IMG/VR virus record: IMGVR_UViG_3300043427_001714
Location: 1-41,723 of that record
Source: a virus
Length of the DNA: 41,723 nt
Strand: one strand, 5' to 3'
Position 1 is the first letter of the stretch, and each line of letters starts with the position of its first letter. Positions 1-6,443 of this stretch are shown here, piece by piece. The translations under genes and the position numbers were made by a program. The notes below the pieces were generated by a model. That model did not search any database. It was not told where the DNA came from and worked only from the letters and a program-made list of their open reading frames with translations.

Positions 1-12
1 CGACGGATCACC
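1..12. repeat. cos: Left cohesive end (cos), copy 1 of terminal 12-bp repeat
   Basis: The first 12 bases, CGACGGATCACC, are identical to the last 12 bases of the window. Joining the ends through this overlap places it between the short symmetric flanks GGGTG and CACCC. The lambda Nu1/GpA terminase family, present here next to the right end, cuts staggered nicks that leave 12-nt 5' overhangs; filled-in overhangs would give exactly this repeat. A circular-assembly overlap is the alternative and would still imply a complete genome. Confidence 0.7.
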
Positions 13-46
13 CACATCTCAAAAATCCGGGGGAGGACCCGCAGAC

Positions 47-63
47 CCGTTGCGCCGCAACGG
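47..63. repeat. 17-bp perfect palindrome left of cos
   Basis: Arms CCGTTGCG and CGCAACGG flank a single C. The 11-bp core TTGCGCCGCAA occurs again in the palindrome at 41654-41670 on the other side of the cos junction, so the two flank cos symmetrically, roughly 90 bp apart in the circle. It may be a terminase or host-factor site in cos, or an RNA hairpin in the late transcript that crosses cos. Confidence 0.6.
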
Positions 64-99
64 TTCTCACTGTTCTCAACAGCGGGACGGGGGTGGTGA

Positions 100-765
100 T
101 CACTTGGCAGTTTTGATCGCGCGATCTAGCGCATTGCTGAGGTGAGTTGGGAAGTGCTGCGAGACCGTTTGATTGCCGACGCGTTCCATTGGGAAGCGAC
201 GGTCGTATTGCGGTTCATCGACCACGATGAAGTAGGGGAATAGGCGTTCACGGGAACGACGCCAAACGCCTGGTGTGCCACCGCCTTTGGGTGTGCCGAT
301 GAAGTAGCCACCGCGATCAGTGGATGAGAGCTTGGATTGGATCTCAGCGAAGAGCCTGCGCTTGGGGTTGCCGGCGGCGTTGACGGCCAGGGAGGTGGGG
401 ACGAGTTTGCCGGGGGGCAGTGTGTTGGTGGGCTGGTCGTTAGCGAGGCCACGGATGAAGCCCTCGTAGGCCTTCCAACGGCGGGTGCCACCAAAGGTCT
501 GGGGGTCGAAGTAGGGGCGGTTGGGTTGTGGGGCGATGGTGGCGACGAGGTTGGCCTTGGTGGACTTGGTGTAGCGGAAGGCGTTCTTGGTGAAGGCGGT
601 GGGGTTTTTGAAGGCGGTGGAGGTAGTGGCCTTGAAAGCTTGCTGAACGTCGCGGGCGGTGTTGTTGATGGCTACGGAGGTAGCGAAGGGGAGCTGACCT
701 TGGAAGGCGCCAACGAAGCGGCGCATGGGGTCGAGCTGAGAGGTATCGACGCTGACGTTGAGCAT
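100..765 (-). CDS. Putative virion structural protein upstream of cos (tail/neck-type)
   Basis: 221 aa, ATG at 765, stop just inside the left end. No signal peptide or membrane segment. The layout (N-terminal helical stretch ending AINNTARDVQQAF, then TPFT-like NPTAFTKNAF, basic middle, GTPKGGGTPGVWRR, and a hydrophobic FPYFIVVDEP) resembles a widespread phage protein family near head-tail and minor tail genes, often annotated as minor tail or gpZ-like. This is family resemblance by eye, not a search result. It is the last gene before cos on the minus strand, and read-through in the circular genome continues to terS. Function is uncertain; a neck or tail-completion role is the best guess. Confidence 0.6.
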   Translation of the reverse strand: MLNVSVDTSQLDPMRRFVGAFQGQLPFATSVAINNTARDVQQAFKATTSTAFKNPTAFTKNAFRYTKSTKANLVATIAPQPNRPYFDPQTFGGTRRWKAYEGFIRGLANDQPTNTLPPGKLVPTSLAVNAAGNPKRRLFAEIQSKLSSTDRGGYFIGTPKGGGTPGVWRRSRERLFPYFIVVDEPQYDRRFPMERVGNQTVSQHFPTHLSNALDRAIKTAK

Positions 766-771
766 GGGGTA

Positions 772-984
772 TCAGCGGTCCAGGAGTTCTTCGAGTTCCA
801 GCCTGCGCAGGTCGGTGTCGGAGGGGAGGTGCCACTCGCCCTGCTCTTCACCGTCGGCAGAGATGACGACGACGGAGGAGACGGTGCGCCAGGAGGCGAC
901 CCAGTTCACCACCAGCTCCTGCCACCAGGAGAGCCAGAGCATGTCGCGGGCTAGGAGCCAGGAGAGGTTGGCGGCGCGCTTCAT
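772..984 (-). CDS. Small conserved-looking late protein, function unknown
   Basis: 70 aa from ATG at 984 (starts MKRAANLSWLLARDM, ends RRLELEELLDR). Its stop lies 6 bases before the start codon of the 221-aa gene, suggesting translational coupling. The reading frame is open further upstream to 1209, but that extension is antisense to the divergent plus-strand genes and is not credible, so the internal ATG was chosen. Amphipathic, tryptophan-rich first half and acidic C terminus. It is the first minus-strand gene after the divergent control region 985-1115 and so may be the first gene of the late operon. No family recognised. Confidence 0.55.
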   Translation of the reverse strand: MKRAANLSWLLARDMLWLSWWQELVVNWVASWRTVSSVVVISADGEEQGEWHLPSDTDLRRLELEELLDR

Positions 985-1058
985 TGGGCGGTGGCGGCTG
1001 GGGACAGGCTGAGCACCCCCAGGTGTTTCAAGGTGGGACGCAGTGGACCCACCAGGAG

Positions 1059-1104
1059 AGGTTGCGGTCTGAGTCAAGACCGGCAGGATGATGCGGTCCA
1101 GACC
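1059..1104 (+). promoter_or_regulatory. Early promoter with overlapping operator
   Basis: AGGTTGCGGTCT, five bases, then AAGACCG (1059-1082) form an inverted repeat GGTCT-N5-AAGACC. The same arrangement occurs at 15678-15701 with identical spacing. A -35-like TTGCGG (1062-1067) and a -10-like CAGGAT (1084-1089) are 16 bp apart, so a bound protein would cover the promoter spacer. A second half-site GGTCCAGACC follows at 1095-1104. It drives the early genes from 1116. The binder is unknown; the HTH protein at 12545-13300 or the adjacent ribbon-helix-helix protein are candidates. Confidence 0.6.
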
Positions 1105-1115
1105 CAGACAAAGCG

Positions 1116-1301
1116 ATGATGCGAAAAACGCGGATCGGCGAAGAGCCGATGGTCCAGTGCAACACCTGGATGAGCGTCGACTTGGTGCGCAGGTTGGAGG
1201 AGCGGGCAACCGAACTGAGCCTGAGCCGATCCAGCTACGTGCGGATGGTGCTGGAGCAGGCGCTGAAGCGTGACGCCCGCTCCACCAGGAAGGGAGGTTG
1301 A
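1116..1301 (+). CDS. Ribbon-helix-helix (CopG/Arc-type) DNA-binding protein
   Basis: 61 aa, starting at the first of two adjacent ATG codons (1116 or 1119). Residues about 12-52 fit the ribbon-helix-helix plan: a beta strand (MVQCNTWMSVDLV), helix 1 (RRLEERATELSLS) and helix 2 beginning RSSYVRMVLEQAL, where S-x-S-x-Y-V-R is typical of CopG-like proteins. Such proteins dimerise and bind short inverted repeats with the strand. It is the first gene after the operator at 1059-1104 and may regulate its own promoter. It is followed 3 bases later by the next gene. Confidence 0.75.
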   Translation: MMRKTRIGEEPMVQCNTWMSVDLVRRLEERATELSLSRSSYVRMVLEQALKRDARSTRKGG

Positions 1302-1304
1302 GGG

Positions 1305-1526
1305 GTGAACCTGATCATGGTCGAGCACGACGACGTGCTGCTCGATGAGAGCTTGAGCTGGACGGCCAAAGGGCTGCTGGTGTTCGTGCTGGCGTGCGGC
1401 GCTACGGCGGAGCAGCCGATGACGCGTGAGCAGCTGTACCGCGGTGGTACGGAGCGCCAGGAGGAGATCGATGCAGCGCTGGAGGAGCTTCGACGCCGCG
1501 GCCTGCTGCTGGCGGAGGTGGAGTGA
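1305..1526 (+). CDS. Winged-helix phage replication-region protein
   Basis: 73 aa with a GTG start at 1305; GGGAGG lies about 10 bases upstream, supporting this start. The sequence DESLSWTAKGLLVFVL followed by TREQLYRGGTERQEEIDAALEELRRRGLL matches the helix-turn-helix plan seen at the N terminus of phage replisome-organiser proteins (a 'sleeping' helix, recognition helix, then an L-x-x-x-G-L wing). It overlaps the initiator gene by one base (TGATG), so the two are probably translated together and may act together at the origin. Confidence 0.65.
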   Translation: MNLIMVEHDDVLLDESLSWTAKGLLVFVLACGATAEQPMTREQLYRGGTERQEEIDAALEELRRRGLLLAEVE

Positions 1527-2371
1527 TGGCTGAACAGGGCTTGAGCGTGGTGTGCAACGGGTTCTGCCTGATGCCCAACCAGCTGCTGGACGAAGCGCCC
1601 GACAAGTCGTTCTGCCTTGTGTACCTCGTCGTGTACCGGCACGGGAATGGGTCACCGCAGGGTTGTTGGTGCAGCCACCAGCAGATCAGCAGGGAGAGCG
1701 GTGTGTACCTCAAGGGTGTGCGGCGTGCGCTGGCATGGCTGGAGGAGCACGGATGGCTGGAGGCGAACCGCCGAACGGGGAGCACGACGGTGTACCGGGT
1801 GATCGTGCAAGACCCCGAGCGAAAACGACCCAGGTCGAAAACGACCCAGGTCGAAACCGACCGGGGGGGTGGGTCGAAAACGACCGGGGGGGGTAGGGCG
1901 AAAACGACCTACAAACAAAATCCCTACAAACAAGATCCCAAGAACAAGATCCCAGTAGGTAGGGCCGCGCCTGACGGCGCTGCGACCGACCGGGGGAAGC
2001 GCTCGAAGGTTTTCAGGCCCAGGCCGGAGGACGTGCCACCGGAGCTGGGTGGTGCTGCAGCAGAGCTGCTGACCTTCTGGGGCGAGAAGGCCGGGAGCAA
2101 GAGCCAGCGGGCCTGGCTGGTGCTGCTGGCGGAACTGCGAAAAATCCAGCTCCACCGCGAAGGCGGTATCGCCGTGGTGCGGCAGCAGCTGCAGAACGGC
2201 ACGCAGGCCGGCTGGGCCAGCTGCACCTTCAGCAACTGGGAGCGCTACGGCAGGCAGCGGGTACAGGGCATCACGCCGAGGGGTTGCCGCGCTGACGAGA
2301 AATCCATTGCCGAGCTGGCGGCCGAGATGGAAGCCATGCCCGTGCTGTCGTTCAACCAACAACGCCGATGA
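1526..2371 (+). CDS. Replication initiator (lambda O-like organisation)
   Basis: 281 aa from ATG at 1526. Residues about 20-100 form a winged-helix domain (CLVYLVVYRHGNGSPQGCW, SHQQISRESGVYLKGVRRAL, LEEHGWLEANRR, YRVIV) of the kind found in phage replication initiators. A low-complexity, basic linker (about 95-150) is encoded by the iteron block at 1820-1951. The C-terminal part (about 165-270, LLTFWGEKAGSKSQRAW, IAVVRQQLQNGTQAGWASCTF) looks like a helical partner-binding domain. Carrying the origin inside the initiator gene is the arrangement of lambda O. No dnaC- or dnaB-like loader or helicase follows, so the partner is probably a host helicase or the SF2 helicase at 4179-6443. Confidence 0.7.
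   Translation: MAEQGLSVVCNGFCLMPNQLLDEAPDKSFCLVYLVVYRHGNGSPQGCWCSHQQISRESGVYLKGVRRALAWLEEHGWLEANRRTGSTTVYRVIVQDPERKRPRSKTTQVETDRGGGSKTTGGGRAKTTYKQNPYKQDPKNKIPVGRAAPDGAATDRGKRSKVFRPRPEDVPPELGGAAAELLTFWGEKAGSKSQRAWLVLLAELRKIQLHREGGIAVVRQQLQNGTQAGWASCTFSNWERYGRQRVQGITPRGCRADEKSIAELAAEMEAMPVLSFNQQRR
1820..1909 (+). repeat. ori: Five iterons of a probable replication origin
   Basis: Five copies of CGAAAACGACC begin at 1820, 1836, 1852 (one mismatch, CGAAACCGACC), 1875 and 1899. Each contains the dyad TCG/CGA around AAAA; most are preceded by G/GGT. Spacings of 16, 16, 23 and 24 bp are not multiples of three apart from the 24, so the repeat is kept at DNA rather than protein level. The block sits in the linker of the initiator gene, followed at once by AT-rich repeats, as expected for an initiator-bound origin. 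Confidence 0.75.
1908..1951 (+). repeat. AT-rich tandem 15-mers, probable duplex-unwinding element
   Basis: Three tandem 15-bp units: CCTACAAACAAAATC (1908-1922), CCTACAAACAAGATC (1923-1937) and the diverged CCAAGAACAAGATC (from 1938). They are purine-rich on one strand and clearly more AT-rich than the surrounding GC-rich DNA. Three AT-rich repeats next to initiator iterons is the textbook layout of an unwinding region. They encode the in-frame peptide repeat YKQNP-YKQDP-KNKIP. Confidence 0.65.
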
Positions 2372-2769
2372 GAGCTTCGAGCTTTTCGCTCGGTCTGCGG
2401 ACCTTGAGCACCGTGACGCCGTACATGCGGACGATCACCGAGGACGAGCTGAAGTGCCTGTGGATGCTGCTGGACGAGACCGTGCGCGATGGCGTTACGG
2501 ACGAGCAGTGGTTCTGGGCGATCAAGATCCGGATGAGCGAGCGGTCTGAGGACCAGCAGCTGCCGATCCACTACCAGGTGCTGCGGCACCTGTTCCGGCT
2601 GGAGAACGGCCAGCCCAATTTCCAGTGGGGGTTGAAGGCAGACCTGGCGGAGCGGATGAGCTTGTGCAGCACCCATGCGGAGGTGCAGAAGCTGGAGCAG
2701 CAGGCGCAGCAACCGAACCGACCGCGATTGGAGGCTGGTGGTGATGCCCTGCGGCTTGGAGGCCGGTGA
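2368..2769 (+). CDS. Hypothetical early protein
   Basis: 133 aa from ATG at 2368, overlapping the initiator stop (ATGA). An alternative start is the internal ATG of MRTITEDELKCLW about 20 residues in; the leading residues are low in similarity to anything. The core (DELKCLWMLLDETVRDGVTDEQWFWAIKIRMSERSED) is helical and acidic; the C terminus is Gln-rich. No enzyme motif is visible. Its place between the initiator and RusA suggests a replication accessory role, but nothing in the protein itself proves it. Confidence 0.65.
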   Translation: MRASSFSLGLRTLSTVTPYMRTITEDELKCLWMLLDETVRDGVTDEQWFWAIKIRMSERSEDQQLPIHYQVLRHLFRLENGQPNFQWGLKADLAERMSLCSTHAEVQKLEQQAQQPNRPRLEAGGDALRLGGR

Positions 2770-3047
2770 TGGACTGCCAGGGGCTGGTGATGCTGCTGGT
2801 GAAGCTGGTGGCGCGTGGGCTGGTGCCACTGGAGGCGCTCGATGAACCGAGCCCGGAATGGCAGGACAACGCACGGACCGCTGGACCGTGGGCGGTGCAG
2901 CGCGAACACCGGAACCTGGCCAGGGAGTGGATTGCAGCGAACCCAGAGCCGTGGGCAGCGCTGCTGGAGCAGTACCGGCAGGAGCGTGAGGAACGTGGTC
3001 AGCAGCGTGTGGGCATGACCAGCTGGCTGGAGGATGCGCTGCCGTGA
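2769..3047 (+). CDS. Hypothetical early protein, 92 aa
   Basis: 92 aa from ATG at 2769 (a GTG three bases earlier is in frame and makes an MM start). One-base overlap with the previous stop. The N terminus (GLVMLLVKLVARGLVPL) is hydrophobic helical but too interrupted to call a membrane segment. The C-terminal half is rich in Trp, Glu and Arg (EHRNLAREWIAANPEPWAALLEQYRQERE) and likely alpha-helical. No family recognised. It overlaps the RusA gene by 4 bases (GTGA), so it belongs to the same transcription unit. Confidence 0.6.
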   Translation: MDCQGLVMLLVKLVARGLVPLEALDEPSPEWQDNARTAGPWAVQREHRNLAREWIAANPEPWAALLEQYRQEREERGQQRVGMTSWLEDALP

Positions 3048-3604
3048 ACGATCAGGGTCCAGAGCGCGATGGCGCTCAGCAGCGGTCAGGACCGCCTACA
3101 AGGCCCCTGGAGGGTGATGGGCGGGGGATTGTGCCCGCAGAGCTGCAGGACGGCCTTGTAGGGGCTCCTGATGCGATCACGTTCGTGGTGGTGGGCCTGC
3201 CGGCACCGCAGGGCAGCAAGCGCCATGTCGGGAACGGCGTGATGGTCGAGTCGAGCAAGGCGGTCAAGCCATGGCGGCAGGACGTGAAGCACGCGGCGCT
3301 GCTGAAGGTGCCGAACGGCTGGGATCGCAGTGGTGCGATGGCGTTGACGGTGAGCTTTCGGTTCCGCCGGCCAAAGGGTCATTACGGCACGAGGGGATTG
3401 AAGCCCTCAGCGCCGGTGTGGAACGTCAGCGGGCGCTGCGGCGATCTGTCGAAGCTGGTGCGGGCGACGGAGGACGCGCTGACGGGTGTGGTGTGGGATG
3501 ACGACCGGCAGGTGACGACGACGGCGGCGTGCAAACGGTGGTGCATTGGTGAAGAACCGGCAGGAGCGGTGATCACCGTGGTGCGGCTCAGGGGAAGGGT
3601 CTGA
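3044..3604 (+). CDS. rusA: RusA-family Holliday junction resolvase
   Basis: 186 aa, GTG start overlapping the upstream stop. The RusA fold begins near residue 45 (FVVVGLPAPQGSKR, where P-x-P-QGSKR is typical) and includes KPWRQDVKHAA, GDLSKLVRATEDALTGVVWDDDRQV and a terminal strand. RusA homodimers cut four-way junctions using acidic residues in the D-L-x-K-L and DD-x-Q-V motifs. Here the first motif reads GDLSKL, with Ser where E. coli RusA has its second Asp. The approximately 45-residue leader is Gly/Pro-rich and overlies an RNA-foldable inverted repeat (3095-3162), so the true start may be downstream. It probably resolves recombination or replication intermediates together with Bet and the exonuclease. 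Confidence 0.85.
   Translation: MNDQGPERDGAQQRSGPPTRPLEGDGRGIVPAELQDGLVGAPDAITFVVVGLPAPQGSKRHVGNGVMVESSKAVKPWRQDVKHAALLKVPNGWDRSGAMALTVSFRFRRPKGHYGTRGLKPSAPVWNVSGRCGDLSKLVRATEDALTGVVWDDDRQVTTTAACKRWCIGEEPAGAVITVVRLRGRV
3095..3162 (+). promoter_or_regulatory. Nested inverted repeat at the 5' end of rusA
   Basis: CCTACAAGGCC (3095-3105) and its exact complement GGCCTTGTAGG (3152-3162) enclose a second potential hairpin, GCGGG (3121-3125) with CCCGC (3134-3138). The stem lies before the conserved start of the RusA domain. It could be a leader structure controlling translation, or a palindromic protein-binding site. Confidence 0.4.
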
Positions 3605-3616
3605 ACCGGCGGGGGC

Positions 3617-3643
3617 TTGCGGTTGCGGTCCAGATCGTATAGC
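3617..3643 (+). promoter_or_regulatory. Promoter for the HNH-helicase cassette
   Basis: A -35-like TTGCGG (3617-3622, repeated at 3623-3628) and a -10-like TATAGC (3638-3643) are separated by 15 bp in a gene-free stretch after rusA. GCGGTCCAGA at the spacer resembles the operator half-site at 1093-1104. It would start a new transcript into the genes from 3741. Confidence 0.45.
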
Positions 3644-3661
3644 TTCGTTGGTGCGGAACAA

Positions 3662-3679
3662 GACGGGCTGCAACCCGTC
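3662..3679 (+). terminator. Leader hairpin between rusA and the next gene
   Basis: GACGGG and CCCGTC form a 6-bp stem around CTGCAA, without a T-run. The sequence after it (3685-3707) can form a second stem of TGGCC with GGCCA. It may be a weak terminator of the rusA transcript or a structured 5' leader of the downstream cassette. The interval 3605-3740 holds no credible gene. Confidence 0.35.
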
Positions 3680-3740
3680 CCGCTCCTGGCCACCGGTCAG
3701 GCCACCACTCGCGCCCGACCACTGGTTGGGCTGATTTTCC

Positions 3741-3929
3741 ATGACTTCCCCGAACTTTGCTGCGGGGGCGGCCTCTGATGCCCTGATCCGCATCACCAGT
3801 CCCAGCACACGCACCATTGCCCTCTCTGGCCGCGAGCTGCGCCGTGAGGCCGCTAGGCGAGCCAAGCGCGAAGCCAAGAGCCAGCGCACCATCAACGGCT
3901 TTCAGCCAGCAGGTGGCGCCAATGGCTGA
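3741..3929 (+). CDS. Small basic protein, function unknown
   Basis: 62 aa from ATG at 3741. The second half (SGRELRREAARRAKREAKSQRT) is a strongly basic helix, suggesting nucleic-acid contact or a short coiled coil. It overlaps the next gene by 8 bases. It is the first gene of the cassette that ends with ssb. No family recognised. Confidence 0.5.
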   Translation: MTSPNFAAGAASDALIRITSPSTRTIALSGRELRREAARRAKREAKSQRTINGFQPAGGANG

Positions 3930-4215
3930 CGCATCTGCCTTCCTGGTTGCTCGCGAGTTCGATCAGCTCAACCATTTGATGGAGGAGACCTTCGGCGACT
4001 GCTTTGGCGTTGATGAGATCACGCCTGAGATGCCAAAGGAAGAGATCGAGGCCAAGCTGCACCGCTTCGCTGCCTTTGCAGATCAAGCCATCCCCAAGAT
4101 CGAATGGATCCTGATCCACTCAGGTGACATTCTTTCGGCAGAGCAGCGATCAACGCTGTCGCTGTATCGCGGCCAGCTATGCGAAATGCTTGCCATTCGA
4201 ATGGAGTGGACCTGA
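3922..4215 (+). CDS. Acidic helical protein, function unknown
   Basis: 97 aa from ATG at 3922 (MADASAFLVAREF); the frame is open further upstream to 3817 but that part is out of frame with, and hidden inside, the 62-aa gene. The protein is acidic and predicted helical (DQLNHLMEETFGDCFGVDEI, KEEIEAKLHRFAAFADQAI, LIHSGDILSAEQRSTLSLYRGQL). It overlaps the start of the HNH-helicase gene by 37 bases. A partner or regulator of that enzyme is possible from position only. Confidence 0.6.
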   Translation: MADASAFLVAREFDQLNHLMEETFGDCFGVDEITPEMPKEEIEAKLHRFAAFADQAIPKIEWILIHSGDILSAEQRSTLSLYRGQLCEMLAIRMEWT

Positions 4216-6443
4216 AGCATAGAAACCGGCGGCTGATTCGTAGCCGTCGGGATCGTTATCGCATCTACCGATCAACAGGCGGCCTATGCGCTCGCTGCCT
4301 GTGTGACCTTGGCTCTTACTGGGAAGTCGACCACATCACTCGCTGGGCTGATGGTGGCGATTCTCGATGGAGCAACCTTCAACCCTTATGCAGGCGCTGT
4401 CACGTTCTTAAAACCAAGGAGGAAAACACGATGGGATGCCCACTACGCCTAGCCAACTGGGGAACCCAAGAAGAAGGCGATGGCAAGCTCCGTCGAGGAC
4501 ACAAGGAAGGCTGCCTAGTCGCTTGTGAGCGGTTCAGTCGGGGAGAGAAGTTCACCTCTGTGATCCTTCCGACCCGCTACGGCAAAAGCCATCTGGCTCG
4601 CTTCATCACCCTTGCCGGCACCTTCGGCATCGAAGCCCCAACAGGTGTCATTCAGCCGTTTGCAAGCGGCTCTCTGTTCCTCACCCATAGGGGCTTTCTA
4701 AGCCGTCAGATCATCGAGGCGGAGAAATGGCGGCAGTTCGCCAAGACCTTCGAGGTTCTGAACATGCCGACTGTTACGGCATGTGAGATCAAAAGTTCTC
4801 CGGCCAGACCGCAGAACATCTGTGAAAACGGCGAGATCTTTGCCGTGACCACGATCCCTATGCTCAGCAACAACATTGACGTGTTTGTTGACTGGGTAGA
4901 AATCAAAAGTCGCATTGGTCGTCCGCCGATCATCTTCGCTGACGAGGCTCAGTTCTTCGGGGATGGAGACGACAAGAAGTGGGGACCGGCGTTGATCGAG
5001 CTGGCCCAGGCTGGTGCTTTCATCATGCCGATGACAGCCACGCCCATGCGGGCAGACGGCAACACCATTCCCGGTTTCCAAAAGCTGGGCGCGATTACTA
5101 GCAGCGAGCTGTACGCCACCTATGAGGAGATCGGCGCTGTTCACCCTGAGCTGGGTGTCGTCTTTGACCAAGATGGCAATCCCATCATCTGGAACAGAAA
5201 GGACATCTGGGACAAGCGGGTTGAAACCGCTGAGCTTGATGCTCACGTCAAGGTTGAACGCCAAGAAGCGTGGTTCCACAAGTACCTCTGCCGTCTGCAG
5301 CGCATCCGCATTCAGATTCGGATGACCAACGGCGAACTGCTGCAGGATCTACCTCCGACCGTTCAGCGCAGGCAACTGGGGCGGGTCATACGTGATCCGG
5401 TTGTGGTCGAGGAGTTTCTGAACTGTGCCGAGGAGAACCTGAAAGAGATCCGCGCCAAGGTGCTGGCTAATGCCGGCGTCATCGTGTTCGTTGACTCCAC
5501 CCGTGACGGTGATAGCCATGAGCGAATGGTGGAACGGATGGTCAAGAAGCTCAAGCGGGTGCCAATCGTTGCCACTCAGGAATCTGGCAACGCCCAGGCT
5601 CAAATCGACCGCTTTATCGCTGGAGAGGGTGACTACCTGATCGTCAAGAACAGTGCCGGCGCTGGCCTCGACTGCGAGCGCCTCAAGGTCGGTGTTGACC
5701 TTTCATCCGTTCGGCAGTTCGCAAGCTGCGAGCAGCGTTGGAATCGGGTGGCCACACCAACCAACGGCAAGGGCGGACGGATCACGGTCGCCACCATGAT
5801 CACTCCCGCCGACATTTTCTCTGATGAGATCTTCGACGCTATCTACACCAAACAAGGTGGTGAGTGCAAAGAGAGCGTCAGCGAGCTGGCCCGGACTGAG
5901 TACGTGCCGAAGATTCAACGAGATAAACCGCTTGAGCCACCCATCTTTGTTGATGCCGTTGAGGACCATGACTACAAGGACACGGGCGGCCTTGAAGCTG
6001 CTGGAAGTGAGATCCAGCGGGGCAGGGCTCTCGTAGAGATCATGTCTCAAAGTGCCGGCTTCAACCTTGGGAACATCACCATTCCCGAGGGCGCTCAGTT
6101 GGCAACCATCCTCAGGGTGTCCGATGAGGCACTGGGCCTGACCGAAGAAGACAGCAACCCAGGCGACGACTTCTTCGAGACCAGCACCAAGATCGGCCAG
6201 CTTCGGGCGGACAATGCCCGGATGGCCAAGCGGCTTGCCCAAGCGCGCACCGGAGTTGTGGATTCCGATTCCATGCGCTCCACTTGGAGAGACATCTATC
6301 AAACGGCCAACCAGCTGATCGGTGCCCGCTTTGGTAGCCGCCACTTCATCACCGGCAAGGTCTACCGCGAGACCAACGACATTCAAGTTGTCGATGCGGT
6401 GAACTGTGCCATCAACCGCCTGTGGCAGGGGGTGGCGGCATGA
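4179..6443 (+). CDS. HNH endonuclease fused to SF2 (DEAD/DEAH-like) helicase
   Basis: 754 aa from ATG 4179; GTG at 4206, nearer the end of the upstream gene, is a plausible alternative. Residues 25-80 are an HNH zinc-finger nuclease: C37-x2-C40, D51-H52, N66 and C71-x2-C74-H75. From residue 115 an SF2 motor follows: motif I PTRYGKS (131-137), motif II DEAQ (255-258), motif III TATP (286-289), motif IV-like VIVFVDST near 428, motif V near 490, and motif VI QRWNRV (519-524). A C-terminal region of about 200 residues is unassigned. Both catalytic sets look intact. The phage encodes no other recognisable helicase, so this may be the replicative or recombination helicase; a role in superinfection exclusion is an alternative. 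It is followed by an ATGA-overlapping gene. Confidence 0.8.
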   Translation: MRNACHSNGVDLKHRNRRLIRSRRDRYRIYRSTGGLCARCLCDLGSYWEVDHITRWADGGDSRWSNLQPLCRRCHVLKTKEENTMGCPLRLANWGTQEEGDGKLRRGHKEGCLVACERFSRGEKFTSVILPTRYGKSHLARFITLAGTFGIEAPTGVIQPFASGSLFLTHRGFLSRQIIEAEKWRQFAKTFEVLNMPTVTACEIKSSPARPQNICENGEIFAVTTIPMLSNNIDVFVDWVEIKSRIGRPPIIFADEAQFFGDGDDKKWGPALIELAQAGAFIMPMTATPMRADGNTIPGFQKLGAITSSELYATYEEIGAVHPELGVVFDQDGNPIIWNRKDIWDKRVETAELDAHVKVERQEAWFHKYLCRLQRIRIQIRMTNGELLQDLPPTVQRRQLGRVIRDPVVVEEFLNCAEENLKEIRAKVLANAGVIVFVDSTRDGDSHERMVERMVKKLKRVPIVATQESGNAQAQIDRFIAGEGDYLIVKNSAGAGLDCERLKVGVDLSSVRQFASCEQRWNRVATPTNGKGGRITVATMITPADIFSDEIFDAIYTKQGGECKESVSELARTEYVPKIQRDKPLEPPIFVDAVEDHDYKDTGGLEAAGSEIQRGRALVEIMSQSAGFNLGNITIPEGAQLATILRVSDEALGLTEEDSNPGDDFFETSTKIGQLRADNARMAKRLAQARTGVVDSDSMRSTWRDIYQTANQLIGARFGSRHFITGKVYRETNDIQVVDAVNCAINRLWQGVAA

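Noticed and set aside
337-954. Long plus-strand open frame (205 codons) opposite the 221-aa gene
   Set aside because: Gly/Val/Glu-rich shadow of a GC-rich minus-strand gene; no start context and no domain character.
772-1209. 145-codon reading of the 70-aa minus-strand gene
   Set aside because: Its first half is antisense to the ribbon-helix-helix gene and the promoter; residues there are Pro/Ser/Arg-rich noise. The ATG at 984 was used.
1820-1951. CRISPR array
   Set aside because: Repeats are 11 and 15 bp with no unique spacers of constant length and lie inside a coding gene; an origin fits better.
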